DNA of 64,000 bases from Salinisphaera sp052044135 (GCF_052044135.1 NZ_JBQDYF010000001.1:496001-560000); one strand, 5' to 3'; shown: positions 8,498 through 17,359, numbered from the stretch's first letter. The notes: generated from the sequence alone by a model not told the origin. Program-made: numbers and translations.

Positions 8498-10048
8498 ATG
8501 TCGGATGTCGCCCGGCCCCACGAGCCCGCACTTCCACGTTGGGCCAAGGTCATCGATCAGACCACCTGCATCGGCTGTCATGCCTGCACTACGGCGTGCA
8601 AGTCGGAAAACGATGTGCCGGTCGGCGTATCGCGGACGTACGTAAAATCCGTCGATGTCGGCGCGTTTCCGGATTCGCGTCGTGCCTTTCAGGTCACGCG
8701 TTGCAATCAATGCATGGATGCGCCGTGCGCCACGGCCTGCCCGACCGGGGCGATGTACAAGCGCGCCGACGGCATCGTCGACTTCAACAAGGACATCTGC
8801 ATCGGCTGCAAGGCCTGTATCGCGGCTTGCCCGTACGACGCGATCTTCATCAACCCCGAGGATCATTCGGCCGAGAAGTGCAATTTCTGCTCGCACCGGA
8901 TTGATTCCGGCCTGGAGCCGGCCTGTGTGACGGTCTGCCCGACCCAGTCGATCTTCGTCGGCGACCTCAACGACCCGGACTCGCGCGTGGCCCAGGCGGT
9001 CAACCGGGAGCCGGTGATGGTACGCAAGCCGGAAAAGAGCACTCGCCCGAAGCTGTTCTACAAGGGCGCCCACCAGGCCACGCTCGATCCGCTGGCCGCC
9101 ACGCGCCCGGCCGGCGGGCAGTTCGCCTGGGCCCAGCAGGCCAAAGGCAGCGGCGGCTTTGCCGACAACATCGTGCCGTCCGGCAATCCGCTCGGCGGCA
9201 ATTCCTCGGCGGCCACCAAGCTGTCCTACGACCAGACCCACCGCAGCCCCTGGGACTGGCGCGTTTCGGCCTATACCTGGACCAAGAACATCGGCAGCGG
9301 CATGTATCTGATGGCCTGGCTGCTGGTCGCGACCGGCTTCATGGATGCGGGCAATCCGCTGTGGCGCTGGGTCGCACCCGTCGGCTGCGGTTTCTTCGTG
9401 GCCGTGACGTGCCTGCTGCTGGTGGCCGATCTGTCGCATCCGTTCCGGTTCTGGATGATCTTCTGGCGAGGCCGATGGGAGAGTTGGCTGGTCAAGGGCG
9501 GCGCGATCCTGGTCGCCTACAGCGCGCTGCTGCTGGTGCATTTCATCTCCAGCATCTTCGGCGCGACCTGGGTATCGGTGTGGCTGATGGCGCCGGGCGC
9601 GATCCTGGCGGTGCTCAGTTCGATCTATACCGCCTTCCTGTTCGGTCAGGCGAAGGCCCGCGATCTTTGGCAGAACCCGCTGCTGGCCCCGCACCTGCTC
9701 ACCCAGGCGATGGCCGCCGGCTCGGCGGTCGTGGTGCCGTTCGCCATGATCTTCGCGCCCGAGACCACCCAGTTCGTGCTCTGGATGACCGGCGCGGCGA
9801 CGTTACTGCATCTGGTCTTCGTGGGCGCCGAGTTCACTGCGCCCAGCCCCAGCGAGCATGCCGGCATCGCCCATTACGAAATGACGCGTGGCCGCTTCCG
9901 GACGTTTTTCGCGGTCGGCGTGGCGCTGTCTGCAATCGGCCTGCTCGCCCCCTGGCTCGGCGTCTGGGTGTGTCTGTTCGCTTTCCTCGGCCCACTGGCC
10001 TATGAGCATGCCTTCGTGCAGGGCGGCCAGGCCGTACCGCTGGCCTGA
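8498..10048 (+). CDS. fused four-cluster ferredoxin / NrfD-type membrane anchor subunit
   Basis: Electron-transfer and membrane subunit of a CISM-type molybdopterin oxidoreductase, here as one 516-residue chain. Residues 20-150 form a DmsB/PsrB-like domain with sixteen Cys in four 4Fe-4S motifs: C24/27/30/34, C69/72/77/81, C101/104/107/111 and C128/131/143/147. After a polar linker (about 155-255), residues 260-510 carry about eight to nine hydrophobic segments of the NrfD/PsrC quinone-interacting family. In most systems these are two genes. The downstream catalytic subunit and chaperone complete the complex. There is no signal peptide, so the Fe-S half is expected in the cytoplasm. Sulfur-compound or formate chemistry is possible; the substrate is not visible. 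Confidence 0.9.
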   Translation: MSDVARPHEPALPRWAKVIDQTTCIGCHACTTACKSENDVPVGVSRTYVKSVDVGAFPDSRRAFQVTRCNQCMDAPCATACPTGAMYKRADGIVDFNKDICIGCKACIAACPYDAIFINPEDHSAEKCNFCSHRIDSGLEPACVTVCPTQSIFVGDLNDPDSRVAQAVNREPVMVRKPEKSTRPKLFYKGAHQATLDPLAATRPAGGQFAWAQQAKGSGGFADNIVPSGNPLGGNSSAATKLSYDQTHRSPWDWRVSAYTWTKNIGSGMYLMAWLLVATGFMDAGNPLWRWVAPVGCGFFVAVTCLLLVADLSHPFRFWMIFWRGRWESWLVKGGAILVAYSALLLVHFISSIFGATWVSVWLMAPGAILAVLSSIYTAFLFGQAKARDLWQNPLLAPHLLTQAMAAGSAVVVPFAMIFAPETTQFVLWMTGAATLLHLVFVGAEFTAPSPSEHAGIAHYEMTRGRFRTFFAVGVALSAIGLLAPWLGVWVCLFAFLGPLAYEHAFVQGGQAVPLA

Positions 10049-10080
10049 GGGATACGAGATGCGTTCGCAAAGACTCTTTG

Positions 10081-10108
10081 TCCGCAGATCGACGCCGATC
10101 CATGCAGG
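10081..10108 (+). repeat. dispersed TCCGCAGAT-type repeat, copy 1
   Basis: The unit begins TCCGCAGATCGACGCCGATC. It is closely similar to the element at 42837-42871: both share GATCGACGCCGAT and a CAT-CAG tail followed by ATAAAA. Confidence 0.65.
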
Positions 10109-10196
10109 TATAAAACAACGACGAGCGCGGACTCGTGGTCCTCTACGCCCGAGTCGGCGCTACAAGCAGCGGGATTCCGATGCAGAAGGCATTTTC

Positions 10197-10230
10197 ATCC
10201 GCAGATGCATACAGATGAACGCAGATAAAA
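10197..10230 (+). repeat. dispersed TCCGCAGAT-type repeat, copy 2
   Basis: The unit begins ATCCGCAGATGCATACAGAT and continues with ACGCAGATAAAA. CAGAT-like words recur about every 11 bases, as in the 40.3 kb copies. Confidence 0.65.
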
Positions 10231-10322
10231 CAATGCGATGTTTTTCATTCCGCGTGGCTGACAATTGTTTCGGTCGTGATGATCTACGCCGTGGTTCGTC
10301 GCTACCCGAGAATTGTCGCTCC

Positions 10323-10352
10323 GATCTGCGTGAATCTGTGTCGATCCGCGGA
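10323..10352 (-). repeat. dispersed TCCGCAGAT-type repeat, copy 3 (inverted)
   Basis: On the minus strand the unit begins TCCGCGGATCGACACAGATT and ends ACGCAGATC. It is inverted relative to 10197-10230, so the transcript could fold into a long stem-loop of about 155 bases. Confidence 0.6.
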
Positions 10353-10411
10353 CGGATTGGTTTGACGCACGGCCCGCGCATCGCGGCGTGCCGGCGCCTG
10401 GAGGATCGGCC

Positions 10412-13336
10412 ATGAAACCCACGAACTGGATCGCGGCACTCAACGCTCGGGTCTCGGCATTCAAAAGCGAGACCGAGGCGCAGGGCAAGACGTTCTACCC
10501 CGGCGCCAGCCGTATCAACCTCGCGAGCTTTCCGCCCAGGGAACACTGGGACGACTGGATCGCGCTCGAGCCGGTGCCGGGTACCGGCAAGCGGCAGGAA
10601 AAACACTACATGCTGGTGCCGACCACCTGCTTCAACTGCGAATCGGCCTGCGGCCTGCTCGCCTATGTGGACCGCGAAAGCCTGGAAGTGCGCAAGTTCG
10701 AGGGGAATCCCGAACATGCCGGTTCCCGCGGTCGCAACTGCGCCAAGGGCCCGGCCACCATCAACCAGGTCACCGACCCGGATCGCATTCTGTATCCGCT
10801 CAAGCGCGCCGGCGCACGGGGCGAGGGCAAATGGGCGCGCGTGAGTTGGGACGAGGTGCTGGATACGCTGGCCGGGCGTATCCGTCGCGCCATCGTCGAA
10901 AAACGCCACCGCGAGATCATGTATCACGTCGGCCGGCCCGGCGAGGACGGCTTCACCGAGGACATTCTCAAAGCCTGGGGCGTGGACGGGCACAACTCGC
11001 ATACCAACATCTGCTCGTCCAGCGGGCGGGCCGGTATTCAGTACTGGATGGGCTACGACCGGCCGAGCAACGATTTCGCCAACGCGGATGTAATCCTGCT
11101 GACCAGCGCGCATCTGGAAGCCGGGCACTACTTCAATCCGCACGCCCAGCGCATCATGGAAGCCAAGAAGCGCGGCGCGCGGCTGATTGTGGTGGATGTG
11201 CGTATGTCCAACACCTCCACCCATGCCGACCACTGGATCGCGCCGTATCCGGGCAGCGAACCCGCGATCTTCCTCGCCGTGGCGCGGCATCTGATCGAGA
11301 CCCGGCGCTATAACCGCGAGTTTGTGCGCCGCTGGTGGAACTGGCACGAATACATGAGCGCCGAGCACCCGGCCGCGCCGGCCACCTTCGAGGCCTTCGA
11401 AAAAGTGCTCGGCGCGCTCTATGCCGACTACACCTTCGAATACGCGGCGGCCGAATCGCAGGTGTCGGAGGCACAGATCGAGGCCATGGCCGAGACCATC
11501 GCCGGGGCGGGCACCCGATTCTGTAGCCAGAACTGGCGCTCGGCGGCGGCCGGCAATCTTGGCGGCTGGCAGGTCTCGCGCACGATGTTCCTGCTCAATG
11601 CCCTGCTGGGGGCGATCGGTGTGGAAGGGTCGACCTATCCCAGCGGCTGGACCAAGTTCGTCGGCAAGCGCCCGGTCAGCGCCGGCCATCCGGCGCACTG
11701 GAACGACCTGACCTTCCCGCTCGAATACCCGCTCGGCATGAACGAGATGTCGTTCCTGCTGCCGCATTTCCTCAAGGAAGGCCGCGGCACCATCGATACC
11801 TACTTCACCCGCGTCTACAACCCGGTCTGGACCAATCCCGGCGGCTTCGACTGGGTCGAGATGCTGTCGGACGAATCGCGGATCGGCCTGCATGCCGCGC
11901 TCACCCCGACCTGGAACGAAACCGCCTACTTCGCGGACTTCGTGCTGCCGATGGGTCATGCCTCGGAGCGCCACGATCTCGTCTCGACCGAGACCCATAA
12001 CGAAAACTGGGTCACCTTCCGCCAGCCGGTGGCGCGGGCGGCCCGCGAGCGCCTCGGTGAAACCATCACCGACACGCGTCAGGTCAATCCCGGCGAGGTG
12101 TGGGAGGAAAACGAATTCTGGCTGGAGCTGACCTGGCGGATCGACCCGGATGGATCACTCGGCATCCGGGGCCACGTCGAGTCGATGAAAAGCCCCGGCG
12201 AGCGCATCTCGCTGGACGAGTACTACGGCTGGATCTTCGAGCATTCGATCCCGGGTCTGCCGGCAAAAGCCGAGGCCGAGGGCCTGACGCCGCTGGCCTA
12301 CATGCGCCGCTACGGCAACGTCTCGATTGGCGCGGTGGGCGAGGCCCTGTACGAAAATCCGGTGCCGGACACCGAGCTGGAGGACGAACACATCGACCCG
12401 CACGGCCGCGTCTATACCCGTGCGCCAGCCCCGCCCCGGGTCAACGGCGCGCCCACGCCCGACCCGGCGCCGGACGCCGAGGGCCGCCGTCCGGCGGGCG
12501 TGGCGATCGACGGCACAGTCCGCGCCGGTTTTCCCACGCCGAGCGGGCGGCTGGAGTTCTATTCCTCGACGCTGGCGCAATGGGGCTGGCCGGAAGCCGC
12601 GCTGCCGACCTATATCAAAAGCCATATCCACCGCGACAAACTCGCCGCCGACCAGATGCCGCTGATTCCGACCTTTCGCCTGCCGACCCAGATCCATACG
12701 CGCGGCGCCAACGCGAAATGGCTCAGCGAGCTGGCCCACAACAACCCGGTCTGGATTCATCCGCGCGACGCGGACCGGCTCGGCATTGCCGACGGCCAGC
12801 GTATTCGCGTGGAAACCGAACTCGGCTTCTTCGTCGCCGAAGCCTGGGTCACCCAGGGCATTCGCCCCGGCGTGGTCGCCTGTAGCCACCACATGGGCCG
12901 CTGGCAGTTCACCGGCACGAGCGATCACCACCAGCGCACGATGGAAACCACGCTGGCGCACGACGGCCGGGGCTGGTCGCTCAGGCCGGTCGAGAACAAG
13001 CAGCCGCTGGCCCCCCAGTCCGGCCCTGACGCCAGGCGCGTGTGGTGGACGGCGGTGGGCGTGCATCAGAACCTCACCTTTGGCGTGCATCCAGACCCGA
13101 TTTCGGGCCAGCACTGTTGGCACCAGGCGGTGCGCGTGCGCCCGGCCGAGCCCGGCGACGTGCCGGGCCAGATCCATGTCGATCTGGAGAAATCCGACGC
13201 CGTCTATCGCGAGTGGCTGGCCATGACGCGCCCGGCGGACAAGGTCTCGCCCGACGGCACACGTCGCCCGGGCTGGCTGCTGCGCCCCCTCAAGCCGACC
13301 GCCGACGCCTGTCAGCTGCCGGAGCGCACGGCGTGA
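10412..13336 (+). CDS. molybdopterin oxidoreductase catalytic subunit (DMSO reductase superfamily), no Tat signal
   Basis: Large catalytic subunit of 974 residues. The N-terminal 4Fe-4S site is C73-x2-C76-x3-C80-x29-C110. The next landmark, HTNICSSSGRAG, puts Cys201 where the molybdenum or tungsten ligand is expected. The C-terminal molybdopterin dinucleotide-binding domain begins around IPTFRLPTQIHTRGANAKW and includes the VACSHHMGRW region. There is no twin-arginine signal at the N-terminus, so the enzyme should face the cytoplasm. The ATG at 10412 has GGAGG seven bases before it; a GTG at 10388 in the same frame is less likely. The stop overlaps the chaperone start (GTGA). Cytoplasmic sulfite dehydrogenase SoeA is one candidate relative, but the substrate cannot be assigned by eye. 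Confidence 0.9.
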   Translation: MKPTNWIAALNARVSAFKSETEAQGKTFYPGASRINLASFPPREHWDDWIALEPVPGTGKRQEKHYMLVPTTCFNCESACGLLAYVDRESLEVRKFEGNPEHAGSRGRNCAKGPATINQVTDPDRILYPLKRAGARGEGKWARVSWDEVLDTLAGRIRRAIVEKRHREIMYHVGRPGEDGFTEDILKAWGVDGHNSHTNICSSSGRAGIQYWMGYDRPSNDFANADVILLTSAHLEAGHYFNPHAQRIMEAKKRGARLIVVDVRMSNTSTHADHWIAPYPGSEPAIFLAVARHLIETRRYNREFVRRWWNWHEYMSAEHPAAPATFEAFEKVLGALYADYTFEYAAAESQVSEAQIEAMAETIAGAGTRFCSQNWRSAAAGNLGGWQVSRTMFLLNALLGAIGVEGSTYPSGWTKFVGKRPVSAGHPAHWNDLTFPLEYPLGMNEMSFLLPHFLKEGRGTIDTYFTRVYNPVWTNPGGFDWVEMLSDESRIGLHAALTPTWNETAYFADFVLPMGHASERHDLVSTETHNENWVTFRQPVARAARERLGETITDTRQVNPGEVWEENEFWLELTWRIDPDGSLGIRGHVESMKSPGERISLDEYYGWIFEHSIPGLPAKAEAEGLTPLAYMRRYGNVSIGAVGEALYENPVPDTELEDEHIDPHGRVYTRAPAPPRVNGAPTPDPAPDAEGRRPAGVAIDGTVRAGFPTPSGRLEFYSSTLAQWGWPEAALPTYIKSHIHRDKLAADQMPLIPTFRLPTQIHTRGANAKWLSELAHNNPVWIHPRDADRLGIADGQRIRVETELGFFVAEAWVTQGIRPGVVACSHHMGRWQFTGTSDHHQRTMETTLAHDGRGWSLRPVENKQPLAPQSGPDARRVWWTAVGVHQNLTFGVHPDPISGQHCWHQAVRVRPAEPGDVPGQIHVDLEKSDAVYREWLAMTRPADKVSPDGTRRPGWLLRPLKPTADACQLPERTA

Positions 13337-14226
13337 GCACGAGCGCTTCGGCCGACCTGCTGCGACTGCTGGCCGCTGTGGCCGAGTCGCCGTCGTCACC
13401 CCATGACGACTATGCCCGTGCGCTGGGCTTGCCGCCGTTGCCCCATGCCGACGACTGGCGCATCGCGCATACCGGGGCTTTTATCGAGCAATGTCCGCCG
13501 TTCGCTTCGACGATTCTGGGCGAGGGCGGCCAGATCGGTGGCGCGGCGGCCGCCCGGGTCGCCGATTTCCGGCGTCTGCTGGGGGCCGCGGTCGACGAGG
13601 CGGCGCCGGATGTGTTGTCGACGCTGCTGGCCGACTACGCCGAGCTGGTCGAGCGTGCGACGACCGATGCGCGGGCCGGGCATGCGCGCACCGCGCTGCT
13701 CTGGGAGCATCTGCTGTCCTGGACGATGCCGTATCTCGACGCGCTCGGCCGCAGCGCGCCGGCACCTTACGACGGCTGGGCCGGGCTGGCGCGCGAGGTA
13801 CTGCTTGCAGAGGCCGATGCGGTCGCGCCGCCGACGGTTTTGCCGCTGTCGCTTCGTGCAGCCCCGGCGCCACCCGATCTGGCTGGTGCCGAGTCGGTGG
13901 ACGCGGCCGTGCGCGCACTGCTGGTGCCCGCCGCCAGCGGCATCGTGCTCTCCAAGGCCGATCTCACCCGTGCCGTGATCGCGCTCGAAGCCGGCCTGAT
14001 CCAGAACAGCCGCGCCTTCGCCTTGCGCCAGCTCGTGACCCAGGACGCGCCGGCCGCGCTCGATTGGTTGAGCGTCGAAGCGTATCGCCAGGCCGGCGCG
14101 CGGGCCGACGAAATCGAAGCGCTCGGCGTGGTGGGCAAATTCTGGTCGGCCCGCGCGCAGTCCACGGCCGCGGCCCTGGCCGATTTGGCCGGCGCGGCGC
14201 GTCAAGCGTTCGCCCGGCGTGCATGA
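13333..14226 (+). CDS. TorD/DmsD-family molybdoenzyme assembly chaperone
   Basis: An all-helical protein of 297 residues in the third position of the operon. Its GTG start overlaps the stop of the catalytic subunit. Family signs are the alpha-helical composition and the core stretch HARTALLWEHLLSWTMPYLDA, with the acidic/aromatic pattern of TorD-like proteins. These chaperones bind the apo-catalytic subunit and help insert the molybdenum cofactor. Here the partner lacks a Tat signal, so proofreading of export is not its job. The protein is longer than classical TorD (about 200), with extra N-terminal and C-terminal (SVEAYRQAGARADEIEALG) segments. The call relies partly on gene position. Confidence 0.75.
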   Translation: MSTSASADLLRLLAAVAESPSSPHDDYARALGLPPLPHADDWRIAHTGAFIEQCPPFASTILGEGGQIGGAAAARVADFRRLLGAAVDEAAPDVLSTLLADYAELVERATTDARAGHARTALLWEHLLSWTMPYLDALGRSAPAPYDGWAGLAREVLLAEADAVAPPTVLPLSLRAAPAPPDLAGAESVDAAVRALLVPAASGIVLSKADLTRAVIALEAGLIQNSRAFALRQLVTQDAPAALDWLSVEAYRQAGARADEIEALGVVGKFWSARAQSTAAALADLAGAARQAFARRA

Positions 14227-14298
14227 GCGCGGGCGTCGCACGCGCCGTGCCCGCCGTGCCCTGTTTTTTGATCCCGACAACCCCGATACTGACGACCG

Positions 14299-14685
14299 AT
14301 GAGCGAGCCAAACGAACAATCTTCTAATGCCTGCCCCGAGGAGCACGAGCCGGACTATCGCTTCACCCTGGCCAACGAACGCACGTTTCTGGCCTGGATT
14401 CGTACCGCGCTGGCGCTGTTGGCGGGTTCGGTCGCGATCGTGCAACTGGTCCCCGACCTCGGCATACCCGAAGGCCGCCAGGCAATCGCGGCGTTGCTCG
14501 CCATCGTCAGCATGGCGGTGGTGGCCGGCAGCGCGCTGCGCTGGCGGGCTTCGCAGCGCGCCATGCGCATCGATGCGCCGCTGCCCTCCACGCTGATGCC
14601 CTGGCTGCTGGCGCTGGGCGTGATCGTGGTCGGTTTGATCATCATGCTGTTGGTGCTCATCTACGGCGTGAAAACCGGTGCCTGA
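14299..14685 (+). CDS. DUF202 family inner-membrane protein
   Basis: Short membrane protein of 128 residues with the DUF202 signature RFTLANERTFLAWIRTALAL near residue 22, then three hydrophobic helices. The family (E. coli YidH/YidG type) has no established biochemical role. It overlaps the next DUF202 gene by eight bases, so the two are probably made together. It follows the TorD gene by 72 bases and could be read through from the molybdoenzyme operon, though no functional link is known. Confidence 0.85.
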   Translation: MSEPNEQSSNACPEEHEPDYRFTLANERTFLAWIRTALALLAGSVAIVQLVPDLGIPEGRQAIAALLAIVSMAVVAGSALRWRASQRAMRIDAPLPSTLMPWLLALGVIVVGLIIMLLVLIYGVKTGA

Positions 14686-15022
14686 GCGTCTGATACCCGG
14701 CCGGCCGGGGCTCCAGGCCGAGCGTACCGATCTCGCCTGGGCGCGCACTTCGCTGGCCTTCGCGGTCAACGGTGTATTGCTGTTGTTCCGGCATGACATG
14801 TCGGCGCCGTTGTGGTTGCACCTGACCGCGGCGGCTCTGGCGGTCGGCCTGCTCATGTTCGCGCTGTTTACCTCGCGGCAACGGCGCAAGACCCTGGAGC
14901 GCCGGCCGCTGCCGGAGCCGCTGGCCGACTGGGTGTCGCTCGGGCTGCTTGCCTGCGGCACGATACTGCTGGCCGTGATTACGCTGGTATTGGTGCTGGC
15001 ACCGGTGTGGTCGCGTTGGTAG
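14678..15022 (+). CDS. second DUF202 family inner-membrane protein
   Basis: A 114-residue relative of the preceding gene. The signature here reads GLQAERTDLAWARTSLAFAV at the N-terminus, followed by three hydrophobic segments and a basic loop RQRRKTLERRP. The start is GTG at 14678, inside the end of the first DUF202 gene. Tandem DUF202 pairs are also known in enterobacteria (yidG-yidH). No function can be stated from sequence. Confidence 0.82.
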   Translation: MPERLIPGRPGLQAERTDLAWARTSLAFAVNGVLLLFRHDMSAPLWLHLTAAALAVGLLMFALFTSRQRRKTLERRPLPEPLADWVSLGLLACGTILLAVITLVLVLAPVWSRW

Positions 15023-15286
15023 CCGCTCGCTGCGGCAAGTCGCCGCGCGCACGCCGGCGATGTGGGCGCACTGGCCCCCTGGATTGTTACGCTGGCGTCG
15101 GTGATCACGCCCTGCCACTGGGTCTCGGCAACGGCTTGAGCGCGGCCGTCGTTGCGCTGGCCGGACGGCTGCTCCTTGGGCGCCGTTTCGGCGGGTGACC
15201 GCGGACCGAGTGTTATCATGCGAGGATCGTGCCGGCCGAAACGGGTATCGACGTGCCGCATGATTCGGTTTTAATGAGGGATTCAA

Positions 15287-16228
15287 ATGAAACGGTTTCA
15301 ATCGTGGGCCGCGCGGCTGAGCGCAGCGGCCATCGTACTGGTGGCGGCCACCGGCATCGTCGCCACTGCCCAGGCGGAAACGGTCAAGTTCGGTGCCGCG
15401 CCGTGGCCGGGGGTGACCGTGAAGACCACGGTCGCCCGCCAGCTTCTGGAAGCGATGGGCTACAAGACCAACCTCACCAACGCCAGCTGGACCATCGATC
15501 TTCAGGGGGTGGCGCGCGGCGACGTGGATGCCGATCTGGGCATCTGGATGCCCACCCAGAAGTCGACCGTCGAGCCGATGGTGAAGTCCGGCAAGATCAA
15601 CCTCCTGGTCAAGAATGTGCCGGACGCGAAATATGATCTGGTGGTACCGAGCTACGTCTGGAACGCCGGCGTGCACAGCATCGCCGACCTGAACAAGCAT
15701 GCCGCCAAGTTCCACCATCGCATCTACGGCATCGAGGCCGGCAACGACGGCAATGAAATCGTCAAGGCCGCGATCAAGAACAACACCTACAACCTGGGCA
15801 GCTGGAATCTGCGTCCGTCGTCCACCGCGGTCATGCTGACCGAGGCCGGCCGCAAGATCCGGAAGAAACAGTGGATCGTGTTCCTCGGCTGGAAGCCGCA
15901 CTGGATGAACATCAAATACGACCTCCACTATCTCAAGGATCCAAAGAAAATCTGGGGCGGCGGTTCGTCGGTCTACACCGCCATCAATCCGGCGTTCGAA
16001 AAGAGCAACCCGAATGTCACCCGCTTCCTCAAGCAAATGGTGGTGCCGTCCAAAATCCAGAGTCAGTGGATTTACGAGTATGGCTACAAGCACCAGTCGG
16101 CGAAGAAAGTGGCCGACAACTGGATCAAGGGCCATATGGATACGGTCGCCCAGTGGCTGGACGGCGTGAAGACCGCCGACGGCTCGGGCGACGCGCTGGC
16201 CGCGGTGAAGAAGAAACTGGGCAGTTGA
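15287..16228 (+). CDS. glycine betaine/proline-type ABC transporter substrate-binding protein (orphan)
   Basis: Periplasmic binding protein of the ProX/OpuAC class, 313 residues, with a signal peptide cleaved near AQA-E (about residue 30). Typical features are KFGAAPWPGVTVKT at the mature N-terminus and the segment WTIDLQGVARGDVDADLGIW, rich in Trp that could line a quaternary-amine pocket. The start has GAGGG nine bases upstream. It would bind betaine, choline or a related osmolyte, but no permease or ATPase gene is adjacent. It must either pair with a transporter elsewhere or act alone. A clear terminator follows. Confidence 0.88.
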   Translation: MKRFQSWAARLSAAAIVLVAATGIVATAQAETVKFGAAPWPGVTVKTTVARQLLEAMGYKTNLTNASWTIDLQGVARGDVDADLGIWMPTQKSTVEPMVKSGKINLLVKNVPDAKYDLVVPSYVWNAGVHSIADLNKHAAKFHHRIYGIEAGNDGNEIVKAAIKNNTYNLGSWNLRPSSTAVMLTEAGRKIRKKQWIVFLGWKPHWMNIKYDLHYLKDPKKIWGGGSSVYTAINPAFEKSNPNVTRFLKQMVVPSKIQSQWIYEYGYKHQSAKKVADNWIKGHMDTVAQWLDGVKTADGSGDALAAVKKKLGS

Positions 16229-16262
16229 TCGACTGCTAAAGCGCCAGCTTCGCGCTGGCCGG

Positions 16263-16295
16263 GCCGGAGTCCGCGTGGCGGGCTCCGGCTTTTTT
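16263..16295 (+). terminator. intrinsic terminator after the betaine-binding protein gene
   Basis: GCCGGAG (16263-16269) pairs with CTCCGGC (16283-16289), with extra CC/GG pairing inside, and six T follow. The T run overlaps the stop codon of the convergent gene on the minus strand. Confidence 0.88.
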
Positions 16296-17352
16296 ATTGT
16301 GTGCGTTGGCGCGCCGAAAACACCGCCGGGCCGGCGATCAGGATGATCAGCACGCGCAGCATGTTGTGTACGGTCACGAAGGCCGGTTCGATGCCGAGTG
16401 CCAGGGCGATCAGCGAGATGCCCGACATGCCGCCCGGTGAGAAGGCCAGGAACAGGGCCTCCAGGTCCAGTCCGGTCAGGGCATGCAGGCTGAAGGCGAA
16501 GCCGGCGGATATGACGAGCATGGCCAGGGTCGAGGCCAGCGACAACAGCAGTCCCCGCCGGACCTCGGCGAAGCTGGCGCCCGCGAATTGTGCGCCGATG
16601 GAACTGCCGAGCACGACTTCGGCGATCAGGATCGGGGCATTGGGTACATGGACGGTGGCCAGGCCGCTGACCTGAACCACGCCCATCGCCATCAACGGCC
16701 CGAGCATGATCGCACCCGGCAGCCGCAGCACTTTAGAGGCCGCGGCGCCGATGGCGCCGACCCCGACCAGGATCAACCAGTGGCTGGCCGGCACATCGGC
16801 CAGCGCGACATAACGGTTCGCGTGCCCCGGGCCGACGTGGCCCGCCAGCAGATGGAAGCCGAACACCAGCACGAACACCACCAGCACGATCCGAACGGCA
16901 TGCATGAGGGCGATCACGCGTTCGGCGCCGCCGTAGTCGGCCCCGATCACGGTCATGGCCATGAAGCCGCCCGGCGCGGCCGAGAAATAGGCCGTGGGCG
17001 CGTCGTAGCCGCCGACGCGGCGAAAGAACAAATACTGGGCGGTGGTCACCAGCCCGACGTAGAGTGCCACCGCGCACAGCGAGATCGGCCAGCGCGCGAG
17101 ATTGCCGAGAATGGACGGCTGTAGCGTGGCGCCGATCATCAGCCCGATCACCACCAGCACGACGTTGCGCAGCCACTTGGGGATACGCGCGGTGACGCCG
17201 CTCATCACCGTGATCGCGGTGCCGGTGATCGCGCCCAGCAGCCAGGGCATGGGCAGATGGGCGAGCGCGAACACGCCGCCACCGGCGGTGGCGGCTGCCA
17301 GGGCCGCGGCCAGGGGTCGCAGCGCAGCGGCCGCGCGCCGGAGATCGGTCAT
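16294..17352 (-). CDS. AbrB/AmoA-family (PF05145) membrane protein
   Basis: Integral membrane protein of 352 residues with about ten helices in two repeated halves. Each half carries a Gly/Pro-rich turn: PMPWLLGAITGT in the first and LPGAIMLGPLMAMG in the second. The conserved AFSPGGMSGISLIAL lies near the C-terminus. The family is often annotated as AbrB regulator or ammonia monooxygenase, but neither name is supported biochemically; it is more likely a transporter. The ATG at 17352 lies seven bases after the TRAP large-subunit gene, so it is probably the last gene of the tcu/TRAP cluster. Similar genes are often found next to tricarboxylate transporters. Confidence 0.82.
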   Translation of the reverse strand: MTDLRRAAAALRPLAAALAAATAGGGVFALAHLPMPWLLGAITGTAITVMSGVTARIPKWLRNVVLVVIGLMIGATLQPSILGNLARWPISLCAVALYVGLVTTAQYLFFRRVGGYDAPTAYFSAAPGGFMAMTVIGADYGGAERVIALMHAVRIVLVVFVLVFGFHLLAGHVGPGHANRYVALADVPASHWLILVGVGAIGAAASKVLRLPGAIMLGPLMAMGVVQVSGLATVHVPNAPILIAEVVLGSSIGAQFAGASFAEVRRGLLLSLASTLAMLVISAGFAFSLHALTGLDLEALFLAFSPGGMSGISLIALALGIEPAFVTVHNMLRVLIILIAGPAVFSARQRTQ

Positions 17353-17359
17353 GCGGCGC

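Larger units (their letters stand above)
10049..10411. other. 363-base gap inside the molybdoenzyme operon, filled by repeats
   Basis: No gene is recognised between the Fe-S/NrfD gene and the catalytic subunit. The gap holds three related repeat units, at 10081-10108, 10197-10230 and, inverted, 10323-10352. The same family occurs near 40.3 kb and 42.8 kb. The gap is unusually long for an operon and may contain mRNA structure that sets the ratio of the two subunits. Confidence 0.6.

Noticed and set aside
10049..10411. CRISPR-like array from the repeated CAGAT words
   Set aside because: The units are few, in mixed orientation, unequal in spacing, and have no cas genes nearby; they match dispersed intergenic copies instead.
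15023..15286. Possible small gene between the second DUF202 gene and the betaine-binding protein
   Set aside because: Three frames are partly open, but none has a start with a ribosome-binding site or a recognisable motif; I see nothing in it beyond the leader of the next gene.
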